Below, piece by piece: positions 38,042 to 46,700 of a stretch of DNA of 64,000 nucleotides (its first letter is position 1; every line of letters starts with the position of its first letter). This stretch comes from Actinoplanes siamensis (GTDB lineage: Bacteria; Actinomycetota; Actinomycetes; Mycobacteriales; Micromonosporaceae), in assembly GCF_016862395.1 (NCBI RefSeq), contig NZ_BOMW01000006.1, forward strand, positions 124,001-188,000, in the 5' to 3' direction. A program made the translations under genes and the position numbers. The notes under the pieces are model-generated. The model searched no databases. It was not told the DNA's origin and saw only the letters and a list, made by a program, of their open reading frames with translations.

Positions 38042-39648
38042 TCGACTCCTGCCAGCAGGTGGTAACGCGGCTGGCCGCCGGTGTAGCACTGCAGCTCGAT
38101 GAAGGGCCAGGTGCGGTGCACGTGACCGCGCAGATGATCCTCCAGCTCGGCCGGGGCGTCCGCGCCGAGGACCAGGGTGACCAGCTCGCCGCCGCCGCCG
38201 AGCATCCGGTCGAGCAGGCGGTGGCTGACGTCCGACAGGTCACTGCCGATCACGTGCACCTCGCCGTCGACGAGGCCGAGCAGGTCGCCCGCGCGGCACG
38301 GGCCGGCCACGGTGAGCGCGTCGCGCCGGGCGGTGCAGACCTCGCCGTACCGGCAGGCGCCGGCGGCCTCGGCCATGGCGATCACGTCGTCGGCGAACGG
38401 GCGGGTGTGGTCGCGCACCGCGAGGGCGGCCAGCGCCTGCACCGGGGAACGGGTGGGAACCACGCTGACGTGCACGCCGATCGACTCGGCCTCGCGGGCC
38501 GCGGTGACCGCGACGGCCTGCGTGTTCGCGTCGTTGGGGAGCAGGACCACCGCTGAGGCGCCGCAGGCGCGCACCGCGGCCAGCATCTCGGCGGTGGACG
38601 GGTTGCGGTCCACCACGACCGCGCCCTCCGCCTCGAAGAGCGCGGTCAGCCCGTCGCCGGCGGCCACCACGACCGCGCCCCGCGACTCGGCGCCGGGCCG
38701 TTTCTCCGCCAGCGGAGTGACCTTGATCTGGTACGGCCGGCCGGCTCCGACTCCGGCCTCGACCGCCGGGCCGATCGCGTCGGCCGGCACGTGGACGTGC
38801 ACGTTCCAGGTGCCGTCGCCGGAGCCGACGACGACCAGGGAGTCGCCCAGCGCGTCGAGCGCGGCCCGCAGCCGGTCGACCGCCTCCGGCTCCGCGTCCA
38901 GCAGGTACTGCACCTCGTAGCCGTGGCCGGCGCAGTCGTCGTGGTCGTCGTGGTCGTCGTGGTCGTCGTGGTCGTCGGGGCGCTCGGCGCGGGGCGGCGG
39001 GGCCGGCGCGGGCGGGGCCACGAACTCGCTCTCCTCGACGGTGTCGACCAGAGCGTCCAGCAGCAGGCAGAGGCCCCGGCCGCCGGCGTCCACCACCCCG
39101 GCGCGGGCCAGCACCGGCAGCTGCCGCGGTGTCCGGTCGAGGGCTTCGGCGGCGGCCCGCGCCGCGGCCCGGGCGACGGCCACCAGGTCGTCGGACCTGA
39201 TCCGGCCGGCGGCCTCGGCGGCGGCCGCCATCACGGACAGCACGGTGCCTTCCACCGGCCGGGCCACCGCCGCATAGGCCGCGTCGGTGGCCTGGCGCAG
39301 CGCCCGGGCCAGCTCGCCGCCGCGGACCGCGACCGAGCTGGCGAACGAGTCGGCCATGCCGCGCAGGATCTGCGACACGATCACGCCGGAGTTGCCCCGG
39401 GCGCCCAGCAGCGCGCCGCGCGCCATCCGGCCCATCAGCCGGCCGAGCGGGGTCCGCGGCTCCTCGTGCAGCGCGGACCGCACCGCCTCGCGCGCGGCGG
39501 CCAGGGTCAGCACCAGATTGGTGCCGGTGTCGCCGTCGGGCACCGGATAGACGTTCAGGTCGTCGATCTCACGCTGGTGGGCCCGGAGCGCCCGCAGCCC
39601 GCCGTCGCACCAGCGGTGCACGGCGGCGGCATCGAGGGTCTCCAGCAC
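38038..39648 (-). CDS. DAK2/FakA-like kinase domain protein
   Basis: 536 residues from a GTG. The N-terminal DAK2 domain has NVYPVPDGDTGTNL with the Mg-binding Asp38 and Asp40 and ARGNSGVIVSQ. A linker near residues 224-238 is a run of Asp-Asp-His triplets. The C-terminal DegV-like/FakA half follows. FakA phosphorylates DegV(FakB)-bound fatty acids in Firmicutes; in actinobacteria the substrate is not settled. It is divergent from rpmB and coupled to recG. Confidence 0.85.
   Translation of the reverse strand: MLETLDAAAVHRWCDGGLRALRAHQREIDDLNVYPVPDGDTGTNLVLTLAAAREAVRSALHEEPRTPLGRLMGRMARGALLGARGNSGVIVSQILRGMADSFASSVAVRGGELARALRQATDAAYAAVARPVEGTVLSVMAAAAEAAGRIRSDDLVAVARAAARAAAEALDRTPRQLPVLARAGVVDAGGRGLCLLLDALVDTVEESEFVAPPAPAPPPRAERPDDHDDHDDHDDHDDCAGHGYEVQYLLDAEPEAVDRLRAALDALGDSLVVVGSGDGTWNVHVHVPADAIGPAVEAGVGAGRPYQIKVTPLAEKRPGAESRGAVVVAAGDGLTALFEAEGAVVVDRNPSTAEMLAAVRACGASAVVLLPNDANTQAVAVTAAREAESIGVHVSVVPTRSPVQALAALAVRDHTRPFADDVIAMAEAAGACRYGEVCTARRDALTVAGPCRAGDLLGLVDGEVHVIGSDLSDVSHRLLDRMLGGGGELVTLVLGADAPAELEDHLRGHVHRTWPFIELQCYTGGQPRYHLLAGVE
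38935..38979 (-). repeat. 9-bp tandem repeat encoding Asp-Asp-His triplets
   Basis: Four perfect copies of GTCGTCGTG (plus strand) and one imperfect copy occupy the segment. On the minus strand they encode four to five DDH triplets in the linker of the DAK-type protein. The unit is a multiple of three, so expansion keeps the frame. Confidence 0.85.
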
Positions 39649-39807
39649 GCGAAAATCGTACTAACCACCTCTGACAATCGCTGGGTACGCGCCCTGACCG
39701 GGGGCGATTGGCCGTCGCGGCCAGGCATCGGGTAACCTTGCCGGGTTGCCTGGGAAGTCCTACTCCTCGGCGCCTTCAGTTTTTCGAATCAAACCCAGGA
39801 GTATCCC

Positions 39808-39999
39808 GTGGCTAGCGTGTGCGACGTCTGTGGCAAGGGACCGGGCTTCGGCCACAACGTGTCCTTCTCGCACCGGCGGACCAACCGCCGCTGGAACCCG
39901 AACATCCAGTCGGTGCGGACCCCGGCCGGTGGCGGGACCACCAAGAAGCTCAACGTGTGCACCTCGTGCATCAAGGCCGGCAAGGTCGCCCGCGCCTGA
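39808..39999 (+). CDS. rpmB: Ribosomal protein L28, zinc-binding form
   Basis: 63 residues from a GTG, with CAGGAG upstream. [21 protein letters not shown] is the L28 N-terminus. Cys5, 8, 51 and 54 form an intact zinc ribbon (C+ form). Followed by a strong terminator; divergent from the DAK gene in the usual actinobacterial order. Confidence 0.96.
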   Translation: MASVCDVCGKGPGFGHNVSFSHRRTNRRWNPNIQSVRTPAGGGTTKKLNVCTSCIKAGKVARA

Positions 40000-40010
40000 G
40001 CTCCAGCTTT

Positions 40011-40047
40011 CGAGAAGCCGCCGAGTCCTCGACCCGGCGGCTTCTCG
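40011..40047 (+). terminator. rpmB terminator
   Basis: A perfect 13 bp stem (CGAGAAGCCGCCG with CGGCGGCTTCTCG) encloses an 11-base loop, 12 bases after the rpmB stop. Its right arm is part of a 16-bp direct duplication. Confidence 0.75.
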
Positions 40048-40082
40048 GCGTTACAGCTTCTCGGCGTTACAGCTTCTTGGCG
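40041..40082. repeat. 16-bp tandem duplication at a gene end
   Basis: CTTCTCGGCGTTACAG occurs twice in a row (40,041-40,056 and 40,057-40,072) and a third partial copy (CTTCTTGGCG) follows. The first copy overlaps the rpmB terminator and the second holds the TAA stop of the GNAT gene on the minus strand. It looks like a recent slippage duplication of the 3' end. Confidence 0.8.
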
Positions 40083-40531
40083 TAGGAGAGCACGCCCGGG
40101 TGGCCCTTGTAGTACCCGAAGTCCTCGATCCGCTGGTAGCCCGCGGACTCGTAGAGCGCGATCGCCTCGGGCTGCTTGTCGCCGGTCTCCAGGATGACCC
40201 GCTCGCAGCCGGCCGCCCGCGCCGACTCCTCGACGGCGGCCAGCATCCGCCGGGCCAGTCCCTGCCCCCGCGCCTCGACCCGGGTGAACATCCGCTTCAG
40301 CTCGGCGTCGCCGCCGTGCCGGCGCCAGCCCGCGCTGGCCAGCAGGCGGTCGTCCGCGGCCCGGACGGCCACCAGGAAGTCACCGTCGGGCGGGAGGAAG
40401 TGGGCCGCGGCGAGCGGGGTGTCGTCGCCACTGCCGCCATACCGTTCGGAGAGGTCGCGCATGTTCTCCGCGACCAGCTCCATCACCTCCGGCTCGTCGA
40501 ACCGGGCTGATTTGATCTTGATCTGTCCCAC
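40067..40531 (-). CDS. GNAT family N-acetyltransferase
   Basis: 154 residues. The acetyl-CoA binding motif A is VEARGQGLARRMLAAVEESA near 100, with the Q/RxxGxG/A core visible, and the C-terminal ALYESAGYQRI motif is typical. The acceptor is unknown. It converges with rpmB and follows thiL by 19 bp on the same strand. Confidence 0.88.
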   Translation of the reverse strand: MGQIKIKSARFDEPEVMELVAENMRDLSERYGGSGDDTPLAAAHFLPPDGDFLVAVRAADDRLLASAGWRRHGGDAELKRMFTRVEARGQGLARRMLAAVEESARAAGCERVILETGDKQPEAIALYESAGYQRIEDFGYYKGHPGVLSYAKKL

Positions 40532-40550
40532 GCCGCCAGCGTAGTCAGGG

Positions 40551-41489
40551 TCAGCGGAAATGGTCCCAGCCCAGTGGCCCGGACCACGGTCTGCCGTCGA
40601 CAGTGACGCCGGAGCCGTCGTGCACCGAGCCGATCTCCCGCCAGCCGTCCGGCAGCTCCGTCCCGGCCGGGAAGGTCGCGGCCAGCGGGTGGTCGTCGCC
40701 GCCGGCCAGCACCCACTGGTACGGGTCGACGCCGAGCGCCTTCGCGGCGTCCCGCATCTGGTCGGGCACGTCGAAGGCCGACGACCGGATGTCCATCCCG
40801 ACCCGGCCAGCCGACGCGAGATGCCCCACGTCCTGCAGCAGCCCGTCGGACACGTCGATCATCGAGGTGGCGCCGAGCCGGGCCGCCTCCGGGCCGGCGG
40901 CGTACCGCACGACCGGCCGCCGGTACGCCTCCACCAGCATCTTCGGCGTCCGGAAGCCCCGGGACAGCACGGTGTAGCCGGCCGCCGCGTACCCGATCCG
41001 GCCGCAGAGCGCGAGGAGGTCGCCGGGCCGGGCGCCGTCGCGGCGCACCGGGTCCAGGCCACCCAGGTCGCCCAGCGCGGTCACCGCGACGGCCAACGCC
41101 GGGCTGGACGACATGTCCCCGCCCACCACGCTCGCCCCGCACAGCGCCGCCTCCGCGGTCAGCCCGTCGGCCAGGCCCTCCGCCCAGGACGCGTCCAGGT
41201 CGCCGGGCACGCAGAGCGCGACCAGCAGCGCGGTGGGGGTGGCGCCCATCGCGGCGATGTCCGCGAGGTTGGCCGCGGCGGCGCGGTGTCCCACGTCGGC
41301 CGGGCCGCACCAGTCGCGCCGGAAGTGCCGGCCCTCGACGAGCACGTCCGTGGAGGCGACCACCCGGCCGTCGGCCGCGCGCACCACTGCGGCGTCGTCG
41401 CCGGGGCCGAGCAGGGTGGCCGGACCGGCGCCGAGACGGGACACAATTCGGCCTATCAATCCGAATTCACCGGACTCTGCGATGCTCAC
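40551..41489 (-). CDS. thiL: Thiamine-monophosphate kinase
   Basis: 312 residues. GTG at 41489 is preferred over one two codons upstream because GAAGGA then sits seven bases before it. LGPGDDAAVV and STDVLVEGRHF bind Mg-ATP, NLADIAAMGA is the family motif and MIDVSDGLLQDVGH the catalytic C-terminal motif. Makes thiamine pyrophosphate. Divergent from the RAM-domain gene across about 100 bp. Confidence 0.93.
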   Translation of the reverse strand: MSIAESGEFGLIGRIVSRLGAGPATLLGPGDDAAVVRAADGRVVASTDVLVEGRHFRRDWCGPADVGHRAAAANLADIAAMGATPTALLVALCVPGDLDASWAEGLADGLTAEAALCGASVVGGDMSSSPALAVAVTALGDLGGLDPVRRDGARPGDLLALCGRIGYAAAGYTVLSRGFRTPKMLVEAYRRPVVRYAAGPEAARLGATSMIDVSDGLLQDVGHLASAGRVGMDIRSSAFDVPDQMRDAAKALGVDPYQWVLAGGDDHPLAATFPAGTELPDGWREIGSVHDGSGVTVDGRPWSGPLGWDHFR

Positions 41490-41588
41490 GTACACGTCCT
41501 TCGATGCTGGCGTCCCGCTGCCGGGCCGCTTCGTACGGTAGTTTCACGACCGGGGATCACCGACGCGGTGGCGGAATAGGAGTCGATC

Positions 41589-41822
41589 GTGGTCCAGGCA
41601 TACATCCTCATCCAGACGGAGGTCGGGAAGGCCCGTGACGTGGCCGCCGCGATCGAGAAAATACCGGGGGTGGTCCGAGTCGACGCGGTTACCGGCCCGT
41701 ACGACGTGGTGGTGCTCACCGAAGCACACACGGTGGACGAGCTGGGCGGCCTGATTGTGAGCAAAGTCCAGTACGTGCCGGGCATCACCCGGACCCTGAC
41801 CTGCTCCGTGGTAAACCTCTGA
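41589..41822 (+). CDS. Stand-alone Lrp/AsnC ligand-binding (RAM) domain protein
   Basis: 77 residues from a GTG. The whole protein is one RAM/ACT-like beta-alpha-beta-beta-alpha-beta domain (YILIQTEVGKARDVAAAIEK to YVPGITRTLTC) with no helix-turn-helix. Such proteins form oligomers that bind amino acids; without a DNA-binding part it probably acts by protein interaction. The DUF3515 gene starts two bases after its stop. Confidence 0.9.
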   Translation: MVQAYILIQTEVGKARDVAAAIEKIPGVVRVDAVTGPYDVVVLTEAHTVDELGGLIVSKVQYVPGITRTLTCSVVNL

Positions 41823-41824
41823 GC

Positions 41825-42487
41825 ATGGTAGACGTCGACACCCCACAGGACGCCCCGCACCAGGGGGCGCCACAGCCGGACAACACCACGCGGATCGCCG
41901 CGATCTGGGCGACGGCGGTGGCCGTGCCGGTCGTCGTGATCGTGGGGCTCGTCGCCTTCCTCCAGATCAACGACAGGTCGCGGCCGGAGGCCGGCCCGGC
42001 GTCGACCGCGAGCGGCCCGGTCGCCGTGCCCAGCACGGCGGTCGAGCTGGCCGCGCCCGAGCTCGACGAGCGCGCCGCCCAGGTCTGCCTGGCGGTCACC
42101 TCGCAGCTGCCGAACCAGATCCGCAACCTGCCGGCCCGCAAGGTCAGCGCCGGCCCGGAGCAGAACGCGGCGTACGGAGAGCCGCCGATCACCGTGTCCT
42201 GCGGCGTCGCGCGGCCGAAGATGTGCGAGACGGTCGACGACACGTCCGGCACGTGCGTGCCGCTGGCCGCCGAGCTGCTGCTGATGAACCGGGTCTGCTG
42301 GTACTACGCCGACGCCGGCGGCAGGACCACGTTCACCACCCTGGACCGCGAGGTCCCGGTGCAGGTGGTCGTGCCGGCGGCGTACGACAAGCGGGCGCAG
42401 TGGGCGAACGAGTTCTCCGACATCGTCGTGGAGACCGACAAGTCGATCACCGAGGGCGTGCCGAGCGGGTGCAACCCGGGCAAGTGA
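41825..42487 (+). CDS. DUF3515 membrane-anchored protein
   Basis: 220 residues. One transmembrane helix lies at about 25-46, followed by a Ser/Ala/Pro linker and an extracytoplasmic domain with six Cys (for example CLAVTS, VSCGVARPKMCET, SGTCVPL and SGCNPG). This matches DUF3515, a conserved actinobacterial protein of unknown role often found beside thiL and ddl. It ends three bases from ddl on the other strand. Confidence 0.85.
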   Translation: MVDVDTPQDAPHQGAPQPDNTTRIAAIWATAVAVPVVVIVGLVAFLQINDRSRPEAGPASTASGPVAVPSTAVELAAPELDERAAQVCLAVTSQLPNQIRNLPARKVSAGPEQNAAYGEPPITVSCGVARPKMCETVDDTSGTCVPLAAELLLMNRVCWYYADAGGRTTFTTLDREVPVQVVVPAAYDKRAQWANEFSDIVVETDKSITEGVPSGCNPGK

Positions 42488-42490
42488 CGG

Positions 42491-43585
42491 TCAGTGCAGG
42501 CCGGTCCCGCGCCGCAGGGCGGTGCGGATCAACCGGTCCACGACCTTCGGGTACTCCAGGCCGGTGGCCGCCCACATCTGCGGGAACATCGACGTCGGCG
42601 TCATCCCCGGCATCGTGTTGATCTCGTTGAGGAAGATCTCCCCGCCGGCGGTCACGAAGAAGTCGACCCGGGCCAGGCCGGCGCAGTCCAGCGCCGTGAA
42701 GGTCTGCAGCGCCAGTTCACGCACCCTCCGCGAAAGCGTCTCGGGCAGACCGGCCGGGATCGTGTAGCGGCTGCCGACCAGATACTTCGTCTCGAAGTCG
42801 TACCAGTCCGCGTCGTCCACGTGGATCTCGGCGAGCAGCGACGCCTCCGGCGCCCCGCCGGCCTCGCCCTCGAGCACCCCACACTCGATCTCCCGGCCCA
42901 CGATCGCCGCCTCGACCAGCACCTTCGGGTCGATCCGCCGGGCCGTCACGATCGCCGCGTCCAGGTCGGCCCAGTCGGTGACCTTGGTGATGCCGGTGGA
43001 CGAACCGGCCCGCGACGGCTTCACGAAGACCGGCAGACCGAGCCGCTCCTTGTCCTGCTCGGAGAGCGAGACGCCGGAGCGGAGCACCGCGTACGGCCCG
43101 ACCGGGATGCCCTCGGCGGCCGCCAGCTTCTTGGTGAACTCCTTGTCCATGGCCGCGGCCGAGGCGAACACGTTGGCGCCGACATACGGAATGCCCGCCA
43201 TCTCCAGCATCCCCTGGATGGTGCCGTCCTCCCCGTACGCCCCGTGCAGCACCGGGAAGACCACGTCCACACCGGCCAGCTCGGAGACGCCGTCGGCGGG
43301 GTCGCGCACGATCAGCTCGGTGGCCGTCGGGTCGGCCGCCAGCACCACCGCGTCGCCCGCGGCCGCGGTGATCTCCGGCAGCCTCTCACCGTCGATGGCC
43401 AGCTGCGCCGGGTCGTTCGCGGCGAGGACCCAGCGACCCTCCCGGGTGATTCCGACCGGGACCGCCTCGTACTGATCGGGGTCCAGCGCACCCAGGATGG
43501 CCCCCGCGCTCACGCAGGAAATGGCGTGCTCAGTGCTGCGGCCGCCGAACACGATCGCGACACGGGTCTTCCGGGGGGTTGTCAC
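42491..43585 (-). CDS. ddl: D-alanine-D-alanine ligase
   Basis: 364 residues. RVAIVFGGRSTEHAISCVSA is the N-terminal motif, the ATP-grasp centre has VFVKPSRAGSSTGI, and ARVDFFVTAGGEIFLNEINT with PGMTPTSMFP carries the metal and substrate residues. Makes the D-Ala-D-Ala dipeptide for peptidoglycan. The sequence has the Tyr-lacking SVKP-like loop expected of D-Ala rather than D-Lac specificity only by family context. Confidence 0.95.
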   Translation of the reverse strand: MTTPRKTRVAIVFGGRSTEHAISCVSAGAILGALDPDQYEAVPVGITREGRWVLAANDPAQLAIDGERLPEITAAAGDAVVLAADPTATELIVRDPADGVSELAGVDVVFPVLHGAYGEDGTIQGMLEMAGIPYVGANVFASAAAMDKEFTKKLAAAEGIPVGPYAVLRSGVSLSEQDKERLGLPVFVKPSRAGSSTGITKVTDWADLDAAIVTARRIDPKVLVEAAIVGREIECGVLEGEAGGAPEASLLAEIHVDDADWYDFETKYLVGSRYTIPAGLPETLSRRVRELALQTFTALDCAGLARVDFFVTAGGEIFLNEINTMPGMTPTSMFPQMWAATGLEYPKVVDRLIRTALRRGTGLH

Positions 43586-43694
43586 TCTTCTCTGCGCCTC
43601 TCGCTAGCGGGCATGCCGGGGGTGACCCTACTCTGCGTAAGCCAGAATCGCGGATGCGGCAGCCGCTGCCACGGCAGGGGGAGACGAACAGTTC

Positions 43695-44141
43695 ATGGGA
43701 TCAGCACTCCACGTGATCGCAGGGCCGGGGCCAGGACAGTTGGCCACCATGGCGCGCCCCGGCGACCAGCCCTGGTCCGCGCAGGAGATGGCCGCGCTGG
43801 CGCGGGCCGGGGTGCACATCCTGGTCTGCGGCGCGCGGCACCGACCGGGCGCCGCCGACAGCGCCGGGATCGAGCTGATCGACTACCCCGATCCCGACGA
43901 GTCGGCTCCGCGCAAGGAGGCCGCCGAGATGGTCGCGCTGGCCACCCGGCTGGCCCGGGAGGTCCGTTCCGGCCGTTTCGTGGTCACCCAGTCGAGTGCC
44001 GAGCTGGGCCGCACGACCCTGCTCGCCACGATGACGCTGGCGTTGCTGGGCATCCGGCCGGGCGAGGCGCTGCGCCGGATCGGCGCCACCCCCGGCCGCC
44101 CGGTCCCCCAGGACTGGCTGCACGACTTCGTGTCCCGCTAG
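43695..44141 (+). CDS. Dual-specificity phosphatase-like protein lacking the catalytic Cys
   Basis: 148 residues. The layout is that of actinobacterial DSP/PTP proteins: LATMARPGDQPWSAQEMAAL, then LARAGVHILV, then the acid loop DYPDPDESAP, then the P-loop region and ALLGIRPGEALRRI. The P-loop HCxxxxxR reads Q99-S100-SAELG-R106-T, so the His is Gln and the nucleophilic Cys is Ser while the Arg is kept. It is therefore predicted to bind phosphate but not to hydrolyse it. Its TAG stop lies in a terminator stem. Confidence 0.75.
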   Translation: MGSALHVIAGPGPGQLATMARPGDQPWSAQEMAALARAGVHILVCGARHRPGAADSAGIELIDYPDPDESAPRKEAAEMVALATRLAREVRSGRFVVTQSSAELGRTTLLATMTLALLGIRPGEALRRIGATPGRPVPQDWLHDFVSR

Positions 44142-44176
44142 GGCGTGACCCGCGGATCACGCGAGTCACGCCCTAG
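44138..44176. terminator. Bidirectional terminator containing both stop codons
   Basis: An outer 12 bp stem (CTAGGGCGTGAC with GTCACGCCCTAG) continues into an inner CGCG/CGCG stem with a five-base loop. The TAG of the plus-strand phosphatase-like gene (44,139-44,141) and the TAG of the minus-strand zinc-ribbon gene (44,173-44,175) are symmetric halves of the stem. Confidence 0.75.
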
Positions 44177-44529
44177 GCCACGAAACTCTGCGGGAGGACA
44201 CCCTCGTCCCAGAGGTGGTCCAGGTGGGCGAGGAACCCGCTCAGGCTTCGCTCCAGCTCTCTCCTGGCCGGTACGGGCATCGCCGCCAGCGGGTCGGAGA
44301 AGATCAGCCCGTCGGGGTGCCGGGCCCGGGTCCCCACGAACTTGCCGCACCCCGTGCACCAGACGTAGCTGACCAGCGTGGGCCGGCGGGCGTTCTCCGG
44401 AGCCGTGAAGTACGCCCGCAGCCGCCGCTCCCCGCACCCCGGGCAGTCCCGCTCGCCCGGCGCGGCGAAGAAGCTCTCCCCCTGGGTCAGTGCGGCGACC
44501 TCGTCCGCGCTGAAGCCGCCCCAGCTCAC
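44173..44529 (-). CDS. Zinc-ribbon protein of unknown function
   Basis: 118 residues. Cys29, 32, 58 and 61 (CPGCG and CTGCG) form a likely zinc ribbon, with a helical C-terminus that ends LWDEGVLPQSFVA. I do not recognise a named family. The ATG overlaps the stop of the cystathionine-lyase-type gene by 4 bp, so it is cotranscribed with it. Confidence 0.7.
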   Translation of the reverse strand: MSWGGFSADEVAALTQGESFFAAPGERDCPGCGERRLRAYFTAPENARRPTLVSYVWCTGCGKFVGTRARHPDGLIFSDPLAAMPVPARRELERSLSGFLAHLDHLWDEGVLPQSFVA

Positions 44530-45629
44530 TTCGAGGCGTCCAGTGCCCGCGTCACGTCGGCGACCAGGTCGGCGGTGTCCTCGATGCCGCAGGAGAACCG
44601 GACGAAGCCGGGCGGCGTGTCGTCGCCGAACTGCGCCCGCCGGTCGGCGGTGGTGTGCACGCCGCCGAACGAGGTGGCCGCGAACACCAGCTCGGCCGCC
44701 TCCAGGAACCGGGCCACCCGCTCGGCGCTGCCCAGGTCGAACGCGACGATGCCGGGGATCCGGCGCATCTGCTCGCGGGCGATCTCGTACGACGGGTCGT
44801 CGGCCAGCCCTGGCCAGCGCACCCCGGTCACGTCGGAGCGTCCGACCAGCAGCTCGGCGATCGCCGCCGCGTTCTGGCTCTGCCGCGCCAGCCGCAGGTC
44901 CATGGTGGCGATCGACCGGTGCGCCAGCCAGCAGTCGAACGCCCCGGGCACGCCGCCGGTCAGCTTCCGCCAGTTCTCGACCTTGGCCAGCAGCTCCGGG
45001 TCACGTGCCGCCACGTAGCCCAGGAGCAGGTCGGAGTGCCCGGTCAGCGCCTTGGTCCCGGACGCCACGACCACGTCCGCACCGAGGGCCAGCGGATTCT
45101 GCCCGAGCGGGGTGGCCGCGGTGTTGTCGACGGCCAGCAGCGCCCCGGCGGCGTGCGCGGCGTCGGCCAGGGCCCGGATGTCGGCGACGTCCAGGCCCGG
45201 GTTGGCCGGGGTCTCCAGCAGCACCAGCCGCAGCCCGGAGAGGTCCGGGTACGGCCCGGCGGTCGGCACCAACACGCTCTCGACGCCCAGGTCCGCCAGG
45301 GCGCCGCGGGCGAACGCCCGTACCGGGAAATAACCGTCGGCCGGAAGCGCGACCTTGTCGCCCGCCTTGACCACGGACAGCAGGAAGGCCGTGATGGCCG
45401 CCTGGCCGCTGGCGAAGGCCAGCGCCGGCCCGCCCTCCAGCTCGCCGATCGCGACCTCCAGGGCCTCGCGGGTGGGCTGCTCGGTCCGGGCGTAGCCGTG
45501 CTCGCCCGGCCCGGTCACCGGGTCCAGGTGGTACGGCGCGGCGAACACCGGCCCGGGCAGGAACGGCCGGCCCACCTCGGGCGCGGGCAGACCCGCGTGG
45601 ACGGAACGGGTGCCGTCAGAAAAGCTCAC
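44526..45629 (-). CDS. Cystathionine gamma-lyase/synthase family PLP enzyme
   Basis: 367 residues. The fold-type I PLP signatures of the trans-sulfuration family are present: YARTEQPTREALE, FASGQAAITAFLL, AVDNTAATPLGQNPLALGA and the PLP lysine in VASGTKALTGHSDLLLG near 193, with SFGGVHTTADRR in place of the usual SLGG...HP. Whether it cleaves or makes cystathionine, or acts on another O-acyl amino acid, cannot be told. Slightly shorter than the usual 380-390 residues. Confidence 0.85.
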   Translation of the reverse strand: MSFSDGTRSVHAGLPAPEVGRPFLPGPVFAAPYHLDPVTGPGEHGYARTEQPTREALEVAIGELEGGPALAFASGQAAITAFLLSVVKAGDKVALPADGYFPVRAFARGALADLGVESVLVPTAGPYPDLSGLRLVLLETPANPGLDVADIRALADAAHAAGALLAVDNTAATPLGQNPLALGADVVVASGTKALTGHSDLLLGYVAARDPELLAKVENWRKLTGGVPGAFDCWLAHRSIATMDLRLARQSQNAAAIAELLVGRSDVTGVRWPGLADDPSYEIAREQMRRIPGIVAFDLGSAERVARFLEAAELVFAATSFGGVHTTADRRAQFGDDTPPGFVRFSCGIEDTADLVADVTRALDASK

Positions 45630-45657
45630 GCCAACTCTCCGCTTCGCTGTGAATCGT

Positions 45658-45685
45658 CATGAGCTCCGTAGAACGGAGCCTCATG
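45658..45685 (-). terminator. Hairpin between gpsA and the PLP-enzyme gene
   Basis: An 11 bp stem with one bulged base (CATGAGCTCCG with CGGAGCCTCATG) and a five-base TAGAA loop lies in the 78-base gap, downstream of gpsA on the minus strand. It likely separates gpsA transcription from the next gene. Confidence 0.5.
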
Positions 45686-45707
45686 ATCCGTCCGCTCCGC
45701 TCCCTCG

Positions 45708-46700
45708 TCACTCGGGTTTCATCTCTCGTGTCATCAGCAGTTTCACCGCGACCCGCGGGTCGGCGCCCTCGTGGCAGACCTTCTCGACCTGCTCGACGAT
45801 CGGCATCTCGACGCCGTGCGCGCGGGCCAGGTCGCGGATGGACAGGCAGCTCTTCACACCCTCGGCGGTCTGCCGGGTGGCCGCCTGCGCCTGCTCCAGG
45901 CTCTCGCCGCGGCCCAGGTGCTCGCCGAAGGTCCGGTTCCGCGACAGCCGGGAGGAGCAGGAGGCGACCAGGTCGCCGAGACCGGCCAGGCCGGCGAAGG
46001 TGAGCGGGTCGGCGCCGAGCGCGACGCCCAGGCGGGACGTCTCGGCCAGGCCGCGGGTGATCAGCGACGCCTTGGTGTTGTCGCCCAGGCCGATCGCCGA
46101 GGCCATCCCGTAGGCCAGGGCGATCACGTTCTTGATCGCGCCGCCCAGCTCGCAGCCGAGCACGTCGTCGCTGGTGTACGGCCGGAAGTAGGGCGTGGCC
46201 AGGGCGTGCTGCACCTGCCGGGCCCGGTCCTCGTCGGTGCACGCCACCACTGTCGCGGTGGGCTGCTCGGCGGCGATCTCGGGCGCCAGGTTCGGCCCGG
46301 AGACGACCACGACCCGCTCCGGCGCGACGCCGGCGGTCTCCACGATCACCTCGCTCATCCGCTTGAGCGTGCCCAGCTCGATGCCCTTCATCAGGGAGAC
46401 GACAGTGGCGTCGCGGGGGAACGAGCCCGCCCAGTCGGCGAGATTGCCGCGCAGCGTCTGGGAGGGCACCGCGATCGCGATCAACTCGGCGCCGGCCACC
46501 GCCTCGGCGAGGTCGGTGGTCGCGGTCACTCGCTCGGACAGCTTCACCCCGGGCAGCGAGCCTTCGTTGCCGTGCCGGTCCCGGATCTCGGCGGCGACCG
46601 CCTCACGGCGCGCCCGCATGGTCACCTCCGAGCCGGCGTCGCCGATCACCTTGGCGAACGCCGTGCCCCAGGCTCCGGATCCGATGACGGCGGCCCTCAT
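45708..46700 (-). CDS. gpsA: Glycerol-3-phosphate dehydrogenase [NAD(P)+]
   Basis: 330 residues. [15 protein letters not shown] is the Rossmann motif, [10 protein letters not shown] and [16 protein letters not shown] hold the catalytic Lys, and [14 protein letters not shown] closes the family signature. Makes sn-glycerol-3-phosphate for phospholipids. Its ATG shares one base with the plsC stop, so the two lipid genes are coupled. Confidence 0.95.
   Translation of the reverse strand: MRAAVIGSGAWGTAFAKVIGDAGSEVTMRARREAVAAEIRDRHGNEGSLPGVKLSERVTATTDLAEAVAGAELIAIAVPSQTLRGNLADWAGSFPRDATVVSLMKGIELGTLKRMSEVIVETAGVAPERVVVVSGPNLAPEIAAEQPTATVVACTDEDRARQVQHALATPYFRPYTSDDVLGCELGGAIKNVIALAYGMASAIGLGDNTKASLITRGLAETSRLGVALGADPLTFAGLAGLGDLVASCSSRLSRNRTFGEHLGRGESLEQAQAATRQTAEGVKSCLSIRDLARAHGVEMPIVEQVEKVCHEGADPRVAVKLLMTREMKPE

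Noticed and set aside
39808..39999. Zinc-independent (C-minus) paralogue of L28 controlled by Zur
   Set aside because: All four zinc-ribbon Cys residues are present in L28 (and in L32), so these are the normal zinc forms.
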